Source: Alitta virens (Eukaryota; Annelida; Polychaeta; Phyllodocida; Nereididae). Taken from it: a stretch of 64,000 bases of DNA. Shown here one piece after another: positions 51,716-64,000 of the stretch; position 1 is the first letter of the stretch; every line of letters starts with the position of its first letter. The notes under the pieces are model-generated. The model saw only the letters and a list, made by a program, of their open reading frames with translations, was not told the DNA's origin and searched no databases. Position numbers and translations under genes: made by a program. The stretch is taken from the NCBI GenBank assembly GCA_932294295.1, contig OW028574.1, positions 15,758,215-15,822,214 of the forward strand, in the 5' to 3' direction.

Positions 51716-52560
51716 TCGCACAGGTTTCTTCTCATTTATAATAGATACATCAAAAAAATGTATAGAGAGGATGTATATACATTATACAAGTCAACTGGTA
51801 AAGACACCCTTGTGTGGAACAGTCATAATACAGACACATACCAAAAACCGATCGCTGAATCGACCGATTCCCAAATGCCCAATCGACCTGTTCTATCTAT
51901 GCCGAATGCATCGAATGCTGAATCAACCAGTACCCGTAGTCTACACGTTTATTGATGAAATAAGCATTATTTATTTGACGCAGTAAGCAATATGCTAAAT
52001 TTCCTGTCTGATCAAGTATCTAATATTCGAAGTAAAAGTTAGCGCACTGAGTGACCCATTAAGCCAAACACACTGAATACACCATATGCCTTCAAAGCCA
52101 ATTCTGTGATATAACTTTCCGTATCAACTTTCTATAGAAACCTGTTAGTGCAGCTTACACAATTTAACAGAGGATAAACTATCAAACAGGTAGAAATGCA
52201 ACCACATCCCTGTTGACACTAACATCCTTTTAAAGTAACTAACATCATTTTAAAGTAACTCTGGGCTTTTGATATACCTGAGCTTTAAAATAAGGCCGAT
52301 TTTTCTAGGCTAAGAGCTCTTTGATTAATGTTGCATAAAACCACGCATATTGACCACCTCTTCAGACATGAACACACTCTTTAATGTGGTTGTATGCGGT
52401 GTTCAACGCCTCTTTGAAAAGTAACTTTATCCAAGAAGTACCTAAGTTGATATACCTCAGTTTTAGAACCCAGTATGATCTATACTTGTACACTTTTTAG
52501 GGCACAGTATGAACTATATATAATTGAAGTAACTTGTCAATTCAATCAGATGGTACCATT

Positions 52561-52597
52561 GCAGTGATGCCCCCCCCCCCCCCCAGGGAATCACTGC
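52561..52597. repeat. poly(C)15 bracketed by inverted GCAGTGAT
   Basis: GCAGTGAT (52561-52568), then C15, then AGGGA and ATCACTGC (52590-52597): a short hairpin around a homopolymer. Two ATCGAGGTGG-CTTAAT repeats follow at about 52604-52635. Confidence 0.75.
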
Positions 52598-53520
52598 ATA
52601 GTATCGAGGTGGCCTTAATATCGAGGTGGACTTAATCAGGCAGATCTGACATCACGATCACATACTTGCACCACGCCACAGCGAAAACATGTTCAAAGCA
52701 GGATGTAAAATGAAATATAAAAGACATAGAAAAAAAATAGTCAAGTAGGATAATAGCATAAATACGGAAAGAACGAATCTAAATTTAAAACTGAACAAAA
52801 TATACAGGCATAAAAATCATCAAATTAAAGGAGAAAATGGCACTTAATGATTTCCAGGAAGAAGGATATCAGTTCCTTGGTGTATACGGAAATTTAATGC
52901 CGCCGGATCTTGGGATAATGAACTGCATGGGCATATGACAAGGGAGAAAGCCTGCTGAGAAATACACAACACCAACAGCAAATGCACAGGGTTTCTTTTG
53001 GCATCCCATTCACATTATTCACCAATACACTACCTCGGAGTCAATGGGATGGTGGCCCTCATCAGGCCACACAGGCCACTAGAAGATAGTAGTGTTAACC
53101 CTGCTTTAACCCAGCCCAGTCAGGGCACTGTAGAGGCACAGTAGAGGCACACCAGAGAGACTTTTTATGCTGAGAGGTGGCTGACATTGGCCATGCACTG
53201 AGACATCGTTCAACTCGGCCTGTTACACGCCGTGTTTGCCCAGGCGCCAACGGGCCAAGCTGCCAGACCAGCTATGTCATATGTCAGCCAGCATTAGGGT
53301 CAGGCACTGCAACAACACATCACTGGCTCCAATAACTGCAACTGTCTACCATCCTAAAAGCAATACTACTACACAATACCCTCGATCTCATATCATTAAA
53401 CAGCACTACAAGGACGTATAACCAATCTCAGAGATGTCTGTTTGGATCCGAGGTTCATCAAACACAGCTACCGAATCTGTCCTTAATCTGGATCACCCTA
53501 GAAAGTAACGCTGCACTCTG

Positions 53521-53610
53521 ATTGGTTATCACAGCCTGTCAATCATGGTCATCTAACCAACCAATACATATTCGATCAGTGACGTCACATTAACGTCACA
53601 ATGACGTCAT
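53521..53610. promoter_or_regulatory. CRE cluster with CCAAT boxes
   Basis: Two perfect CREs, TGACGTCA at 53580-53587 and 53602-53609, flank a half-site AACGTCA (53592-53598). Inverted ATTGG (53521) and forward CCAAT (about 53560) lie within 60 bases. CRE plus CCAAT is a promoter-like combination. A 145-codon minus-strand frame (53596-54033) overlaps but runs toward the cluster and is not recognised. Confidence 0.35.
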
Positions 53611-54589
53611 GGTTGAAGACCTGGCCAGAAGTCTGAAATTTGATTCAGTACATTGTATTTTCGTTCTACAGATGCAACAGAAGTTAAAAAAAATGTAACA
53701 TGAAGTGTCAGGGACACCAGATTGTTTGCAAAAAAAACAATCTAAACAACAGCATAATGTTCTTTGCTCTTCTGTCTCATCTACAATTGCAGTTAACTTT
53801 GAAACAGAATCCATGCCACTTCTCTGAGTACACTTTGACGATGTCAGAACTCGGATAGATGGATGGTTTGGTACATACGCATAACAATCCATCACCAACA
53901 CTGTCGGGAATAACACTGGTCCTATTTGTACTTGTGTAATAAAGCAAAGTGAGGACACAGATTGAGCCAATAAAATATTTAACAAGCAGTTAGCTTTTGC
54001 TCTGAATGCAGAGCTGTAACAGCCACCATACATAATGCACTAAATGTACTCCCTATTCCAAGAGTTTGTGGACAAACAGCCCTGCTTGGAATATGACACT
54101 AAACTAGATTGCAATGCACATAGAATTTTGCCTCTCCACTGGTTAAATGTTGATGGATTGTTCATGGTTGTTAGGTACCTCTAATGGGGATGAAAAACGT
54201 AGTACTGAGTCTGAAAACAGCGATTTAAACATTCCTAGGAAATGATGTGTGCATCCCAGAAGTGTGAGACACACTTGAAATAATCACAGAAACAGAGTAC
54301 TCAATTTGACTGCATTATAACCAACATTTGTAGTATTTGTGATATAGATTCCATGGCACTGTTAAATAGACAAAATCTTATGTTGTAATACGGCACAAGA
54401 TTCGTGGGAAATATTGTAATATATATATATACTGTTTAGCAAGCCAGGAAAACTGCTTAACATTATGCAAAATTCAATGACACTGCATTTTAAAACAATC
54501 TGTAATACCGCAATTTTTAATTTTCATGCTGCATTTGCAGTGTGGGAAATAACACCTCTATTTACTAGATACATTTCTCACACCATGGT

Positions 54590-54840
54590 ACAGTTAGTTT
54601 CATAAAATACGGTCAGCTATAGCTGTCTGTAGCGACCTGCACCTGGCTGTGGTCTAAACATGCTAAAGCCAGCTGCTTCTGTCCACTTCTATAGCTAATA
54701 TTCCGCTTACATCTATCACCAGATAAATATAAACCTTGGTAAATTTAAGAAATTAATCTAATGTATCATAAATATGTACTTTTAGATCCGGTTTTGAGTA
54801 GCCAGCTATGACAACTTTGTCTAGTTTCAATATAACGGGC
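54590..54840 (-). repeat. dispersed repeat family C, copy 3
   Basis: The reverse complement carries ACTAGACAAAG, CATAGCTGGCTACTCAAAAC, CATATTTATGATA, TTACCAAGGTTTA and GACAGAAGCAGCTGGCTTTAG in the same order as 39960-40190. Confidence 0.75.
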
Positions 54841-55474
54841 CATTCTTAATGAACCTAACTGTATTGCAAAATATCAAGTGTAAAGACTTTGGCAAATACT
54901 TTGCAGCATACGTGTATGTTGCATACATTCAATATGGTGGCTCACCAGATGATATCTAATGTCGAAATTGCCAATATGCACTGCTGTCTGCACTTAGCCA
55001 AATGACACCCAGTCACTTAACATGCTCAAGAGGCAAAAGGTTGCAGCGTGTGAACACATCAAGCAGGGCACATCAGTAGCATGTTTGGGAGGGACACATT
55101 TCACAGTCTAGTGCTCTGATCTGGCTCAAGCATGCTTGGCAAAGTTGCTGCAGGGCCTATCGCTGACAAGGCTGAATTGGCAAGTACCAGCAGCTGCAGC
55201 AGCAGCAGCAGAAGAAGAAGGGGAAATGCTCCATCACTATGTTAACACCACCTCCCTCCAGCAATCTGTCTACAGCTTAATCTGCAACACACTCTCACAA
55301 GACACCTGCTCAGACTAATTGTGTCCCCAGCCATAGTACAAACGTTCTGCCTCATAAGTTTATAATTTACTTGCACGCAAGTTTTTTTTATAATTGAGAA
55401 TGTGACAATCTTGCGCATCTGAAAATTGCACATCAATCATGATTTGCACAAGTTATGATGTTGCAAGAATTTAT

Positions 55475-55484
55475 AGCCAGCCTT

Positions 55485-55515
<31 letters not shown>

Positions 55516-55525
55516 ATCTATCTAC

Positions 55526-55568
<43 letters not shown>

Positions 55569-55620
55569 CCTACCTACCTATCTATCTATCTATCTATCTA
55601 TCTATCCATCTATCTATCTT
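55475..55620 (+). repeat. compound AGCC / TATC tetranucleotide microsatellite
   Basis: About nine AGCC units (55475-55515) run directly into about 25 TATC/TACC units (55516-55619). The apparent SIYLSIYL protein frame here is a repeat artefact. Confidence 0.97.
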
Positions 55621-56299
55621 CTCCTTTTTGATGAGTCACTGGGAAAACGATTTCATAAAGAAAAGGTGACTAATGTTCCCTCTAGACTTAGTTTCAAAGT
55701 CAGTGTGATAAAAAAGAAGACAGAAAATGCAAGATTCACGTCAGACATGTGGTTCATTGTCACTGCAGCACATGTGACATGCTCAGGTTCAAAACTTCTT
55801 TTTTTCTCGTCTTTGGCATTACTCAGGGAGCAAATTTACTTTACAAAACATCTGTTTCAACCTTCAAGACTTGCAGATTGGAAGACGTTGCTACAAAGAT
55901 AACAAGTTTCCATCTACCCCCAAGGGAAAGGGCAGTTCTGAATACCCTTACCATAAGAGGGTATCTTGACCAGACAGTCTGCACACATCACAGCGATAGG
56001 ACTGCTGCAGGACACAGATCTTAGTCCTGGCCATCTCATTCTGAGTGATATGGTAAATATAGATTCTCCAAAAGTCTACCAAAATACGTTTCCTTATATT
56101 TGATGTCAAAAGTTACAAATTTAAGAGCACTGGTATGACAGTACCGAGGTATATATTACATTACATTAACAAAATTAGACTGCAGTCGAACATCTCTGTA
56201 CATACCACAACTAAAATAAAATCCTGTGAAACCCTTCTCATATGACCATGAACTATTAAGACAAAGCAGAAACTACCACACATATTTCACGAAATTCAA

Positions 56300-56625
56300 G
56301 CGAAACTTATAACACAAAATGTAACATTTCACATGGTGTACTTCAGGGCACAATTGTAAGTCTCTTGCATGTCAGGTTCGGTAACTATGAAAGTATGTTA
56401 AATTCAAAAGATGTACATATGTTTCTTTGCAGTATGACAATTGCAATTGCCTCATATCATACAGATCTTTGCAAAGTGGTCACAATGTTACCAAACATCT
56501 TCTGTATCACATAAAACATAGACTCTAGAGTGAAACATCCAGCTGAAGTCAACTTCTAACACAAAATGTAACATTTCACAGGTGTACTTTAGGGAGCAAT
56601 TGTAAGTCTCGTGCATGTTAATGTC
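56300..56625 (+). repeat. two-unit ~247-bp tandem repeat
   Basis: AACACAAAATGTAACATTTC at 56311 recurs at 56558. Each is followed by ACA-GGTGTACTT-AGGG and CAATTGTAAGTCTC-TGCATG. The upstream parts are more diverged. Confidence 0.75.
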
Positions 56626-57318
56626 ATACTTTGGTGGATATTCCAGCTGCATCCAGATGTATGCGAAGGTCACGCAGCATCCACTCATCTCATCAAGAGA
56701 ACATCATGCAAGACACTAATGTCCATCCAGACATCAAATGGTCATTAGATGGCCCATGTCCATCAGATAATGTGCTTATAGACCCCACATACCACAGCAC
56801 TTTACATTTTATAGCAGACACACGGAAAACAAGCTTGGTACAATAACATTAGCCTCGATATAGAAAAGGCTTAGTCTCCAAGTAGAGCCCTACAAGTATC
56901 TTTAGATGGTGAATGAATGAGTCTGTAATGCATAAAACATGCTTCCAGGAACAGTAGACAAAAATAGCAATGACCTTTATGCACCATTAGATGTCTAGTC
57001 TGATAACTGTAAAGCCCAGGATAAGCAGTATCATATATATGGGGAAATTTATGGGGTTTTCTGCATCTGCAAATCACGCAAATCCATATGCATCCATCCA
57101 TGCATAGAAGCTGCATTTGGGGTAGCAGTACAACATGGTGTAAATCTATGGCCAATGAGAATAAGGAATAACTTCTGAAATACACAAAAACTAAATGTCA
57201 TAACTGTATCCTTACAAATTAAACTAAAATAGCTATAACCAACAGGTATTTCATGGTCACCTTTCATGAATTACATCTCAGCGATATATTTTGCATGAAA
57301 TTGGTGGTGCTTAATAGT

Positions 57319-57452
57319 TGGTGTCTATGCTGGGTTAAGTAAAGATCCGCCCACGGCGTAAATGCCTGGCATAGGTTAGACTCCTAGCCTTATCGTATCA
57401 TCAACACATTTGCCCCTGCAGCTGCCAGCTGATCACATAAGCAGACTAAGCC
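57319..57452 (+). mobile_element. SINE family S2, copy 4 (old)
   Basis: GGTGTCTATGCTGGGTTAAG, TAGACTCCTAGCCTTAT and CAGCTGATCACATAAGC align in order with copy 1. About 75-80% similar by eye; head absent. Confidence 0.65.
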
Positions 57453-59568
57453 TCAGACGTGCAGCATCAAGATAACGCAATAAAACATTCACACGAATCA
57501 GGCAATAAGCTTGTACTGATGATCATCTAACCACAGAGAGCACTTCAAATGACAATATCACACTACGGAAAACCAGGCACGTCTGGTTGTGCAATGTGAC
57601 ATGGTCGACCAGGTTACGGTTACAGGAAATATCGTTAACTTTCTCTTACTATGCAAAAGGCGGGCAAGGGACATCTGTGCTTGGATTACAAACAAAAGTG
57701 GAACTTTTTTCTCATTGGCATACACACTGCAGTTGTGTCAAGGCAGCGAGATGTCCACACTCCAGTACAAGGCGGTCCATCTTGTCCCTGGCCTGTCAGT
57801 GGCTGGACAATGGCCTGGGGGAGGTAATTGGCAAGTCTGATTGTGTTAGGCAGATAGCCAGAGATTGCCTCCTGCAGCCATAGCTGCAGTGTCACATTGA
57901 CAACAGCAGATAACATAGGCATGAAAATGTCGTCAGGCAGGTAGGACAATTTATTTGGAAATCGTTATTTATCTCTATGCTCTACAGGCTTGAGCAACCA
58001 CCCTTAACATGGATAACAAGCAACACAGTTCGGACCCCTTCATAATGAGTACCCTTGTAACGCAAGTCCAGTTATAACGAAGCCATTGTGAAGGACCTAT
58101 TTTATGTCAATCTTCTAAATCAGGCCTCATATATCCAAACACGGTTACAACGAACACTTTTCGACTGTCTAAAAAGGTAATTTTGAAGCGGGTCCAACAG
58201 TACATTATAATAGCGTCTAGACAGTATGTGACCTGGAACATTACATACTAACACAACAGAACTTCTTAAAAAGCCTATATAATTTCACTCACTGGGGCCT
58301 GTTCGATTCCTGTGTCAGAGCTAGACCCGATCACATGGGTCAAACAGCTACTCCCAACAGGCACATTGTAAGGACTAGTCTCCAGTTGCACCATCACATC
58401 AATGTTGCTGTTGGTTCTGCTACTTTGCTGATGTTTCTTGCTGCTGTAGCTCACCTGCATCTTTCATTTCATCCTCTGCATCCCAACATCCGCATCCTCA
58501 GGTGGTTCCTATCTCCTCAACCCAGCCCTTCACCCACTGCCTCCCTTGACCGATGTTGACCCAGGGCATCACCCCAGGACACTTAATGCCCCCAGCGCCT
58601 ATTGCTCTTTGCTGATAACACTCCAGTTCCCCGGGCAATAAGTCCCTGGTGTCACTGTGTCATCTATTGTTGCTCTCTTTTGTTAGTGTCTACTCTATCA
58701 TGGATTGATGCGCACATATGCAATTGTCCATCACCCATTTGGCTGACCTAATCCAAAAAATATGAACCTGTGCACCTTACTTTTTTTTTTGGCTCTATGT
58801 TTTGCAAAACGGAGAGTCGAATACTGAACAACATCGCTAGATTAAAAAGAAAAATGTTGCAGAATTACATTTAAGTCAACAACATATCTTTTTACATGAC
58901 ATTGGCCAATGACGACTAAGTTGTCAGATAAAGCTGACTAACAGGTTGGTCAAAATGGTTATGGGAATTTCAGTAATACTAGACAAAATCGTGATAAAAG
59001 GTATAAATTACCTCAATTTACAATAACAACCCCTAACTCACTGAAATTCATCTACAAATTAGGAGACTTGATGCACCCAAGCTAATTCACCAACTCCATC
59101 CGAGCAAGATACTGTTGCACCTGGCACATCAATACACCCAGCACCGCTCTTTGTCTGCATGTTGCTTGTTAAGATGTTCACCATCTTTGTGCATCATCCC
59201 TGAATGCAGTGCTGCTGCAAATAAGAACATTGTTCCCTCGTTTTATAGACCACCCAGGTGTGCTTTTGGTAAAACCTGTTTCATGCGCAACAACTGTCTC
59301 CCATTTCCAATTTTCCCTGAAGAAAAAACGAGATTTTTTCTTGTTGCACATTTCTTTTCCCAGACATCATAAAAAAAAGCCTGTCACAAGAACACTGTAA
59401 ACAGAGGTAGCAAAGCCACACGTACATTAATTATTTTGGGCATGGAAAGATATTATCTGTTAGCAATGACGTGGAGAAACTTGAACTTGAAAAAAGTGCA
59501 AATTTACTTAAAGTTTGGATTGTAGTAACATAATGCCAGGAAACAGAACACAAACCAAGAACTCTGAA

Positions 59569-59650
59569 CTCCCAGGTCTTCTTGCCTGACTCCCTAGGTC
59601 CCCTTGGCTGACTCCTGAGGTCATTTTGTCCGACTCCTCGGGTCATCTGG
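59569..59650 (+). repeat. four-unit ~22-bp minisatellite
   Basis: Degenerate units of the form CTCC-AGGTC-TTG-CTGA, four in a row. Confidence 0.8.
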
Positions 59651-61429
59651 TCACCAGTTGCTAGTCCCAGGTGCAATGAAGCAGAGTGGGGGACATAAGG
59701 CCACTAGACACACATTATTCCGCTGAAAGACTGCATGACCTTCCTGCTACCAAGCCCTACAAAATGCCAACAGCTAATGAGATTGTGCAGAGTGGGGCCC
59801 CAGGAAATGTTGACCTTAATTTGTGACAAGACTGGTGACATTGTATGGGTGTGAAGCCGATGCTAAATCTAAGCTATGGGACGGGCACAATAGCTTTTTT
59901 TTTTTGTGCAACAATATCAGCATGTTTTAGTGACTGGTAAATTGTGAAACTGTCATAGCAAGTGTGACAACTAGTTTGACAAATTGTGACTACTAGGCAA
60001 TGGTAAGCCCAGTTGTGACAGTGCCAAGTGCTGCCGGTCAGTCCATTTCCGGGCAATGGTCAAGCGGTCAGTCCTCAGTCCGGCCCAGGTCACGACAACA
60101 GGACATCAGGGTGGTCCCTTGCCCTGCCCCCTTCACCTCATTAATGAACACAGTGTGCAGCAGAAAAAGAGGGGACCTGGGGACACAGAAAGATGGAAAC
60201 CTCTGCAACTGAGCCCCTCAACAATCACTCACTGCGGCCAAGAAAATGAACAAATGGCCACCGCCTGCTTTCGATTAACGACACATGAGACGCCAGTGGC
60301 CTTCTGTTACTCTCCAAGTCCGTACGTAATCCAACTGTGAATGCGATTCAGGCCACTAACTCGCATACATCAGTACAAATCGACACACACAAAAACGCTA
60401 TTTTTAATCGAAATAAGTCGAAAAGTGCAAAATTCAGGCTATCATAAAATTGAGTTAATATATTTATAAGGCCCTTTATAACTTGACAGAAATACCGAAT
60501 ATTTACACCATCAACATCTAGGTAAACATCGAATTCTTACAGGCAGAAATAGAATCAACCATAAAGGGCACTCTATGTGGCTGCTTTTCAAATGATTTTA
60601 ATCATAAATGGATGGGTATACGAAGGTATAGGACTGACAAATGGTGTACAACTGAAGAATACAACACTGTTCCAGCCTTAGAACCTCCATTTGGTCTCCT
60701 GATACTATCCAAGTTTCACAGCCTGTCAGACATTAATCAACCAGTCACAGGACATCAAGTAGAGCCAGTTTTTCCTTTATCACTGAAGTTTCTTTAACCA
60801 ATAACCAACAAATAACTTGTAAAAGACGAAGCAGCAAGTCTAGAAGTAGCAGCAACGACCTACATGGGGTTCACCCCACCCCTAAGGGTGTTTGTACTGC
60901 TTCAGAATGATCAGATAGAGGCCAGCCTTTGCAACACTGCGATAAGCTTGCCTTGTCAAGACCCACCCATCCTTTCAGTCAGAAGAACTGGGTCAGCAGC
61001 AAAGCTAGTCAATTGTCTTTGATTTCCCTCATGGTAGCCCGTCTTCCTAGCTCCATATCTTCTTCACACAGGTCATTGATCAACCAGTACAAGGACCTGC
61101 CTCAGCATCCAAGATGCGTACTCAGTACTACTCACCGATGATGCTTCGGAAAGGACTGACCGAAGTGTAAGGCGACAATCGATATGCTATGCGGGAATGA
61201 TCTATTCTTGGCGCAAGTCTTTGAAAATACATCTTACTTGGCCGAACATCAATACATATTGTACCACGTTGTCCCTTTCATCAAGGTTCCATATTACATA
61301 TTACAGGAAAATACCCCTTATGTTATGCACGCAACTATCTTTCTCATTCATAAGGGTTAGAGGAACATTTGTGAATAATACATGCAAGGCGAAAGCTGCG
61401 TTATTAGGAAGCCCATGCACACAACTTTG

Positions 61430-61915
61430 TATTGTACAATGTCTGAAAACCACGTGTTACATTGCACAATGAAGAACAGTAAGTGTGACGTACAGAAAGC
61501 TGTATTACAGAGAACAGAACACCACTTATGGCAATGCTGACAACACTGTGTCAGAACACACAGAATATTACTTATTAAAACATATCCAACACTATGTAAT
61601 ATGTATCACAATGCGCAGCAAATTGTTACAATGCACATAGCACTATGTGTCATAATGCAGACAACACTATGTGTTACACTGTGTAGTGTTGAAACGCACA
61701 GAACTCGACAACACAATGCGTATAATACTACATGTTAGAAAGCATAGAACCATACATTTTAGAAAGCACACTACATGTTAGAAAGCATAGAACACTACAT
61801 GTTAGAAAGCACACTACATGTTAGAAAGCATAGAACACTACATGTTAGAAAGCATAGAACACTATGGGTTATGCAGAGAAAATTGCATGCAATACAGAGA
61901 CCACCTTGTGTTACA
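61430..61915 (+). repeat. degenerate ~24-bp minisatellite array
   Basis: Loose units ACACTATGTGTTACAATGCA run through about 480 bases. They resolve into five near-identical CTACATGTTAGAAAGCA units at 61771-61862, some carrying a 7-base TAGAACA insertion, which gives a higher-order alternation of 17- and 24-base units. Confidence 0.85.
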
Positions 61916-63166
61916 CCTTACAAAACGTCAGGTGTGTTAAAACGCGTCAGCTTTGCAAATTGCCAAACGATCTTACTTCCTGTTAATTTTGATGGTTCCT
62001 TATTGTTCTGTAAATTATTTGTTAGGGGCTGAGATGTGGAAAAAAGATGTAGCCTGAAGGAAGAACTAATTAAAACTGGCTAAGAGAAAAGAATTATTAA
62101 TATCCGTGCACATCACGAGGATTTATTAGGAGATGAAATATAATAACAAGATATAGTAAAATATGCCCTTTTACAATAATGAATATAAGATGTCTTATAA
62201 AATTAATATTAAATACATAATGCTTAAAACAGGAGGAGGTTTCCCTTGCATATTACATTTAATTGCACACCCTCCAGCAGAACTGCTGATGTGGAATCCC
62301 TCCTCCAAAATTTTCCTTTTAACTTTTTTCTACTTAAAAAATCTGAAGAGAGGGCCAGATTAGTCAAATTGACATGAATTAACCAGTGGACAAACAGCCT
62401 GCCAAGGTGAAAACGAATCACTTGCAACATGAATCCACATCTCTGTTACTGATACAATGCACACAGGAAAAAGTGAAGAAAAAGTGAGCAGCAGAAAGAA
62501 ACAACAGGCATCTGGAAATTCCCACAGGGCAGGCACACCATGACACCGCTACTTGTTGCTTTCCTTCGCTAAAAGCATGAGAACAGCTCTTTCACCAAGA
62601 CGATGCTGACTCTCAAATTACCACTGGATCAATGGTTTAGCTATACATTAGAGTTGGCACAACAACTATGCATCGTGTTATTTATCATTTACAGTATTTT
62701 GAATTTAAAAAAAGCCTCAATCAATACAGTTAACATATGATAGTATGGATACTATGGATTTATAAGTATATCGTATATTGCACATTTTTATCGCAGTGTA
62801 AAGCAATTTTGCGTATGTGTTTAAAGTCAAAAGATAACTGGTTTTAAATGCGTCAAAGCTAATAAGGGTAACTGCTGATAGAAATTTTGTCTTTGAGCTC
62901 AAGGTGAAAATATCGTTATCCTCATATTAACGTCAATTAAGACATGTACAACAAAAAATGCATACAATCCTAGGTGTATTATAGTCCTGTTCAGCTTTAC
63001 AAAGCCCAATAAAGATGTCACTGTGTGAATGTAAGGATTAAATTATGGGATTCATAGCTGTGTACTGCTACATGAATGTTGAAAGAGAGAAAGTAACAGA
63101 GAGCAGGGGAGCATTAAGTAAGTCATTATCTGCTCAGGGAAGCAATTACTGGCTATTGTCAAAGTT

Positions 63167-63182
63167 GGGGGGGGGGGGGGGG
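63167..63182 (+). repeat. poly(G)16 run
   Basis: Sixteen consecutive G. Confidence 0.95.
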
Positions 63183-63499
63183 AGAAAATGCTGTAAATGG
63201 TCATCAAAGACAAGGCAATCAGCTGAGGGGAAAGCTATTGTGCACGCTACGCTGCCAAGTGGTTATTCACACACTATTCACACACACACACATATAGTTT
63301 GGCATGCTAGCCCAATCATGGCTGACAGGATCATCAGCCATTCATAGCTTCCATAGCACAGCGTGTGCCCAAGGTGGCACAGTGTGTGCTGTCAGTGTGT
63401 GCTGTATGCCTCATGATCATTCTGTGTTGTTTCCGAGAAGATGAGAGCCACAAAATGAGGGCCATCCCAATGCATGGCTTATAAGGCATACATCATTGG

Positions 63500-63990
63500 A
63501 CATGAACATCAAATCTCTTATGTATTGGATGCTTGCTCTTGAATACTAATACAGCAAAGTCGAAGTATTACTTCATGGCTCAACTTCCAAAATTTGAAAT
63601 ATTGACTAAAATCTGTCATTTTAGATCCAATAAGTTTTACATATTGTCTTGTTTTTGGATATGTTCATCAAATCTCCCATGTCTAACATGTTTGGTCCTG
63701 AATTCTAATAAACTGCAATTTCAAAGTTTGGTCCTGAATTCTAATATACTGCAATTTCAAAGTTATGTTTCTTAACTACACGTCTATAGGCTGAAACATT
63801 GAGTGAAATCTGTCATTTAAGGTCACATAGGATGTAAGTTCTATATTATATTTGTGTGTACTTGGGATATATTGAACATCAAATTTCATTCTTTTCAACT
63901 TTCATCAAATTTCATTCTTTTTAACCTTTTAATTCATTGCTGTTTATTTGCTGGTTTATAAATACATACGAAACTTCTTTCCACTTTCAG
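63500..63990 (+). repeat. ~160-bp tandem repeat reaching the window edge
   Basis: CATCAAATCT/CATCAAATTT recurs at 63507, 63666 and 63877, and AATCTGTCATTTA at 63610 and 63807. The second unit contains a fresh tandem duplication of about 37 bases (TTTGGTCCTGAATTCTAATA..., 63689 and 63726). The third begins a TTTCATTCTTTT duplication. Satellite-like; extent to the right is unknown. Confidence 0.7.
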
Positions 63991-64000
63991 ATAACCTTTG

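Larger units (their letters stand above)
15087..64000. other. upstream FUT8 intron and/or intergenic DNA
   Basis: On the minus strand, upstream of the stem exon. I looked for the missing N-terminal FUT8 exons (transmembrane anchor, coiled coil, the ELW-F-LQSEL-like block) by eye and did not find them. Either the preceding intron exceeds 48.9 kb or a divergent short exon was missed. Stretches in which I see nothing identifiable include 18600-20600, 22300-23200, 24000-24650, 28250-29100, 32150-33300, 35850-38000, 44100-45250, 47200-50400, 57500-59500 and 59700-61400. Several of these hold GC-richer unique sequence (about 21960-22250, 57580-57950 and 60000-60320), open in more than one frame but with no recognisable product. 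Confidence 0.6.

Noticed and set aside
53596..54033. 145-codon minus-strand ORF
   Set aside because: No recognisable domain, no convincing splice sites, Cys-rich by chance; its 3' end overlaps the CRE cluster.
55439..55669. Protein-like frame with SIYLSIYL repeats
   Set aside because: Produced entirely by the AGCC/TATC microsatellite.
61060..61200. Minus-strand segment ending at a GTGAGT donor near 61134
   Set aside because: Two frames are open, neither resembles FUT8, and no acceptor could be fixed.
1..64000. Search for CRISPR arrays, bacterial operons or defence islands
   Set aside because: The DNA is clearly animal nuclear sequence; the tandem arrays seen are microsatellites and minisatellites without unique spacers.

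Overview
This is a gene-poor, AT-rich, intron- and repeat-laden animal nuclear window. Long introns with consensus GT-AG sites, tRNA-derived SINEs, decayed LINEs, MITEs and many microsatellites rule out a prokaryote. The style (small tRNA-SINEs, short-TIR DNA elements, LINE with a TTAC-repeat tail, moderate CpG depletion) suggests a non-vertebrate metazoan, probably a marine invertebrate. I cannot name the species or phylum.

The only protein gene recognised with confidence is FUT8, alpha-1,6-fucosyltransferase (GT23), which adds core fucose to N-glycans in the Golgi. It lies on the minus strand. Two consecutive exons are visible: 14972-15086 (luminal stem) and 35-272 (start of the catalytic region). 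They are separated by a 14.7-kb intron and join in phase 0. All six cysteines expected in the second exon keep the spacing of human FUT8. The 3' part of the gene lies beyond the left edge. The 5' part was not found, so 15087-64000 is either a very long upstream FUT8 intron or partly intergenic.

Layout: 273-14971 is the FUT8 intron, with SINEs at 8.7, 9.0 and 12.7 kb, a 650-bp dispersed repeat at 9.7-10.3 kb and a paired E-box at 14.0 kb. 15.6-18.6 kb holds two 5'-truncated LINE fragments (one carrying a nested MITE) and a GC-rich terminal-inverted-repeat element. 20-31 kb is mostly unique DNA with a possible small TATA-type promoter at 25.0 kb, a 250-bp tandem/foldback repeat, and two regulatory-looking clusters. 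One is HNF4/FOXA/HNF1-like (27.8 kb). The other combines palindromes with four AGGTCA half-sites in DR5-DR2-DR5 spacing (30.64-30.76 kb). 29.9-30.5 kb is a DNA element with arms of about 100 bp. 39-44 kb contains a CpG-rich putative promoter with a first-exon-like ORF (41.63-41.86 kb), a 893-bp TA-flanked TIR transposon and a 358-bp hAT-like element with a nearly perfect 8-bp target-site duplication. 50.5-50.9 kb has an unidentified minus-strand open exon candidate with good splice sites. 51-64 kb is dominated by tandem repeats, more SINE copies and a CRE/CCAAT cluster.

No bacterial-type operon, CRISPR array, rRNA or intact tRNA gene is present. All identifications come from reading the sequence. 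None has been verified by a database search.
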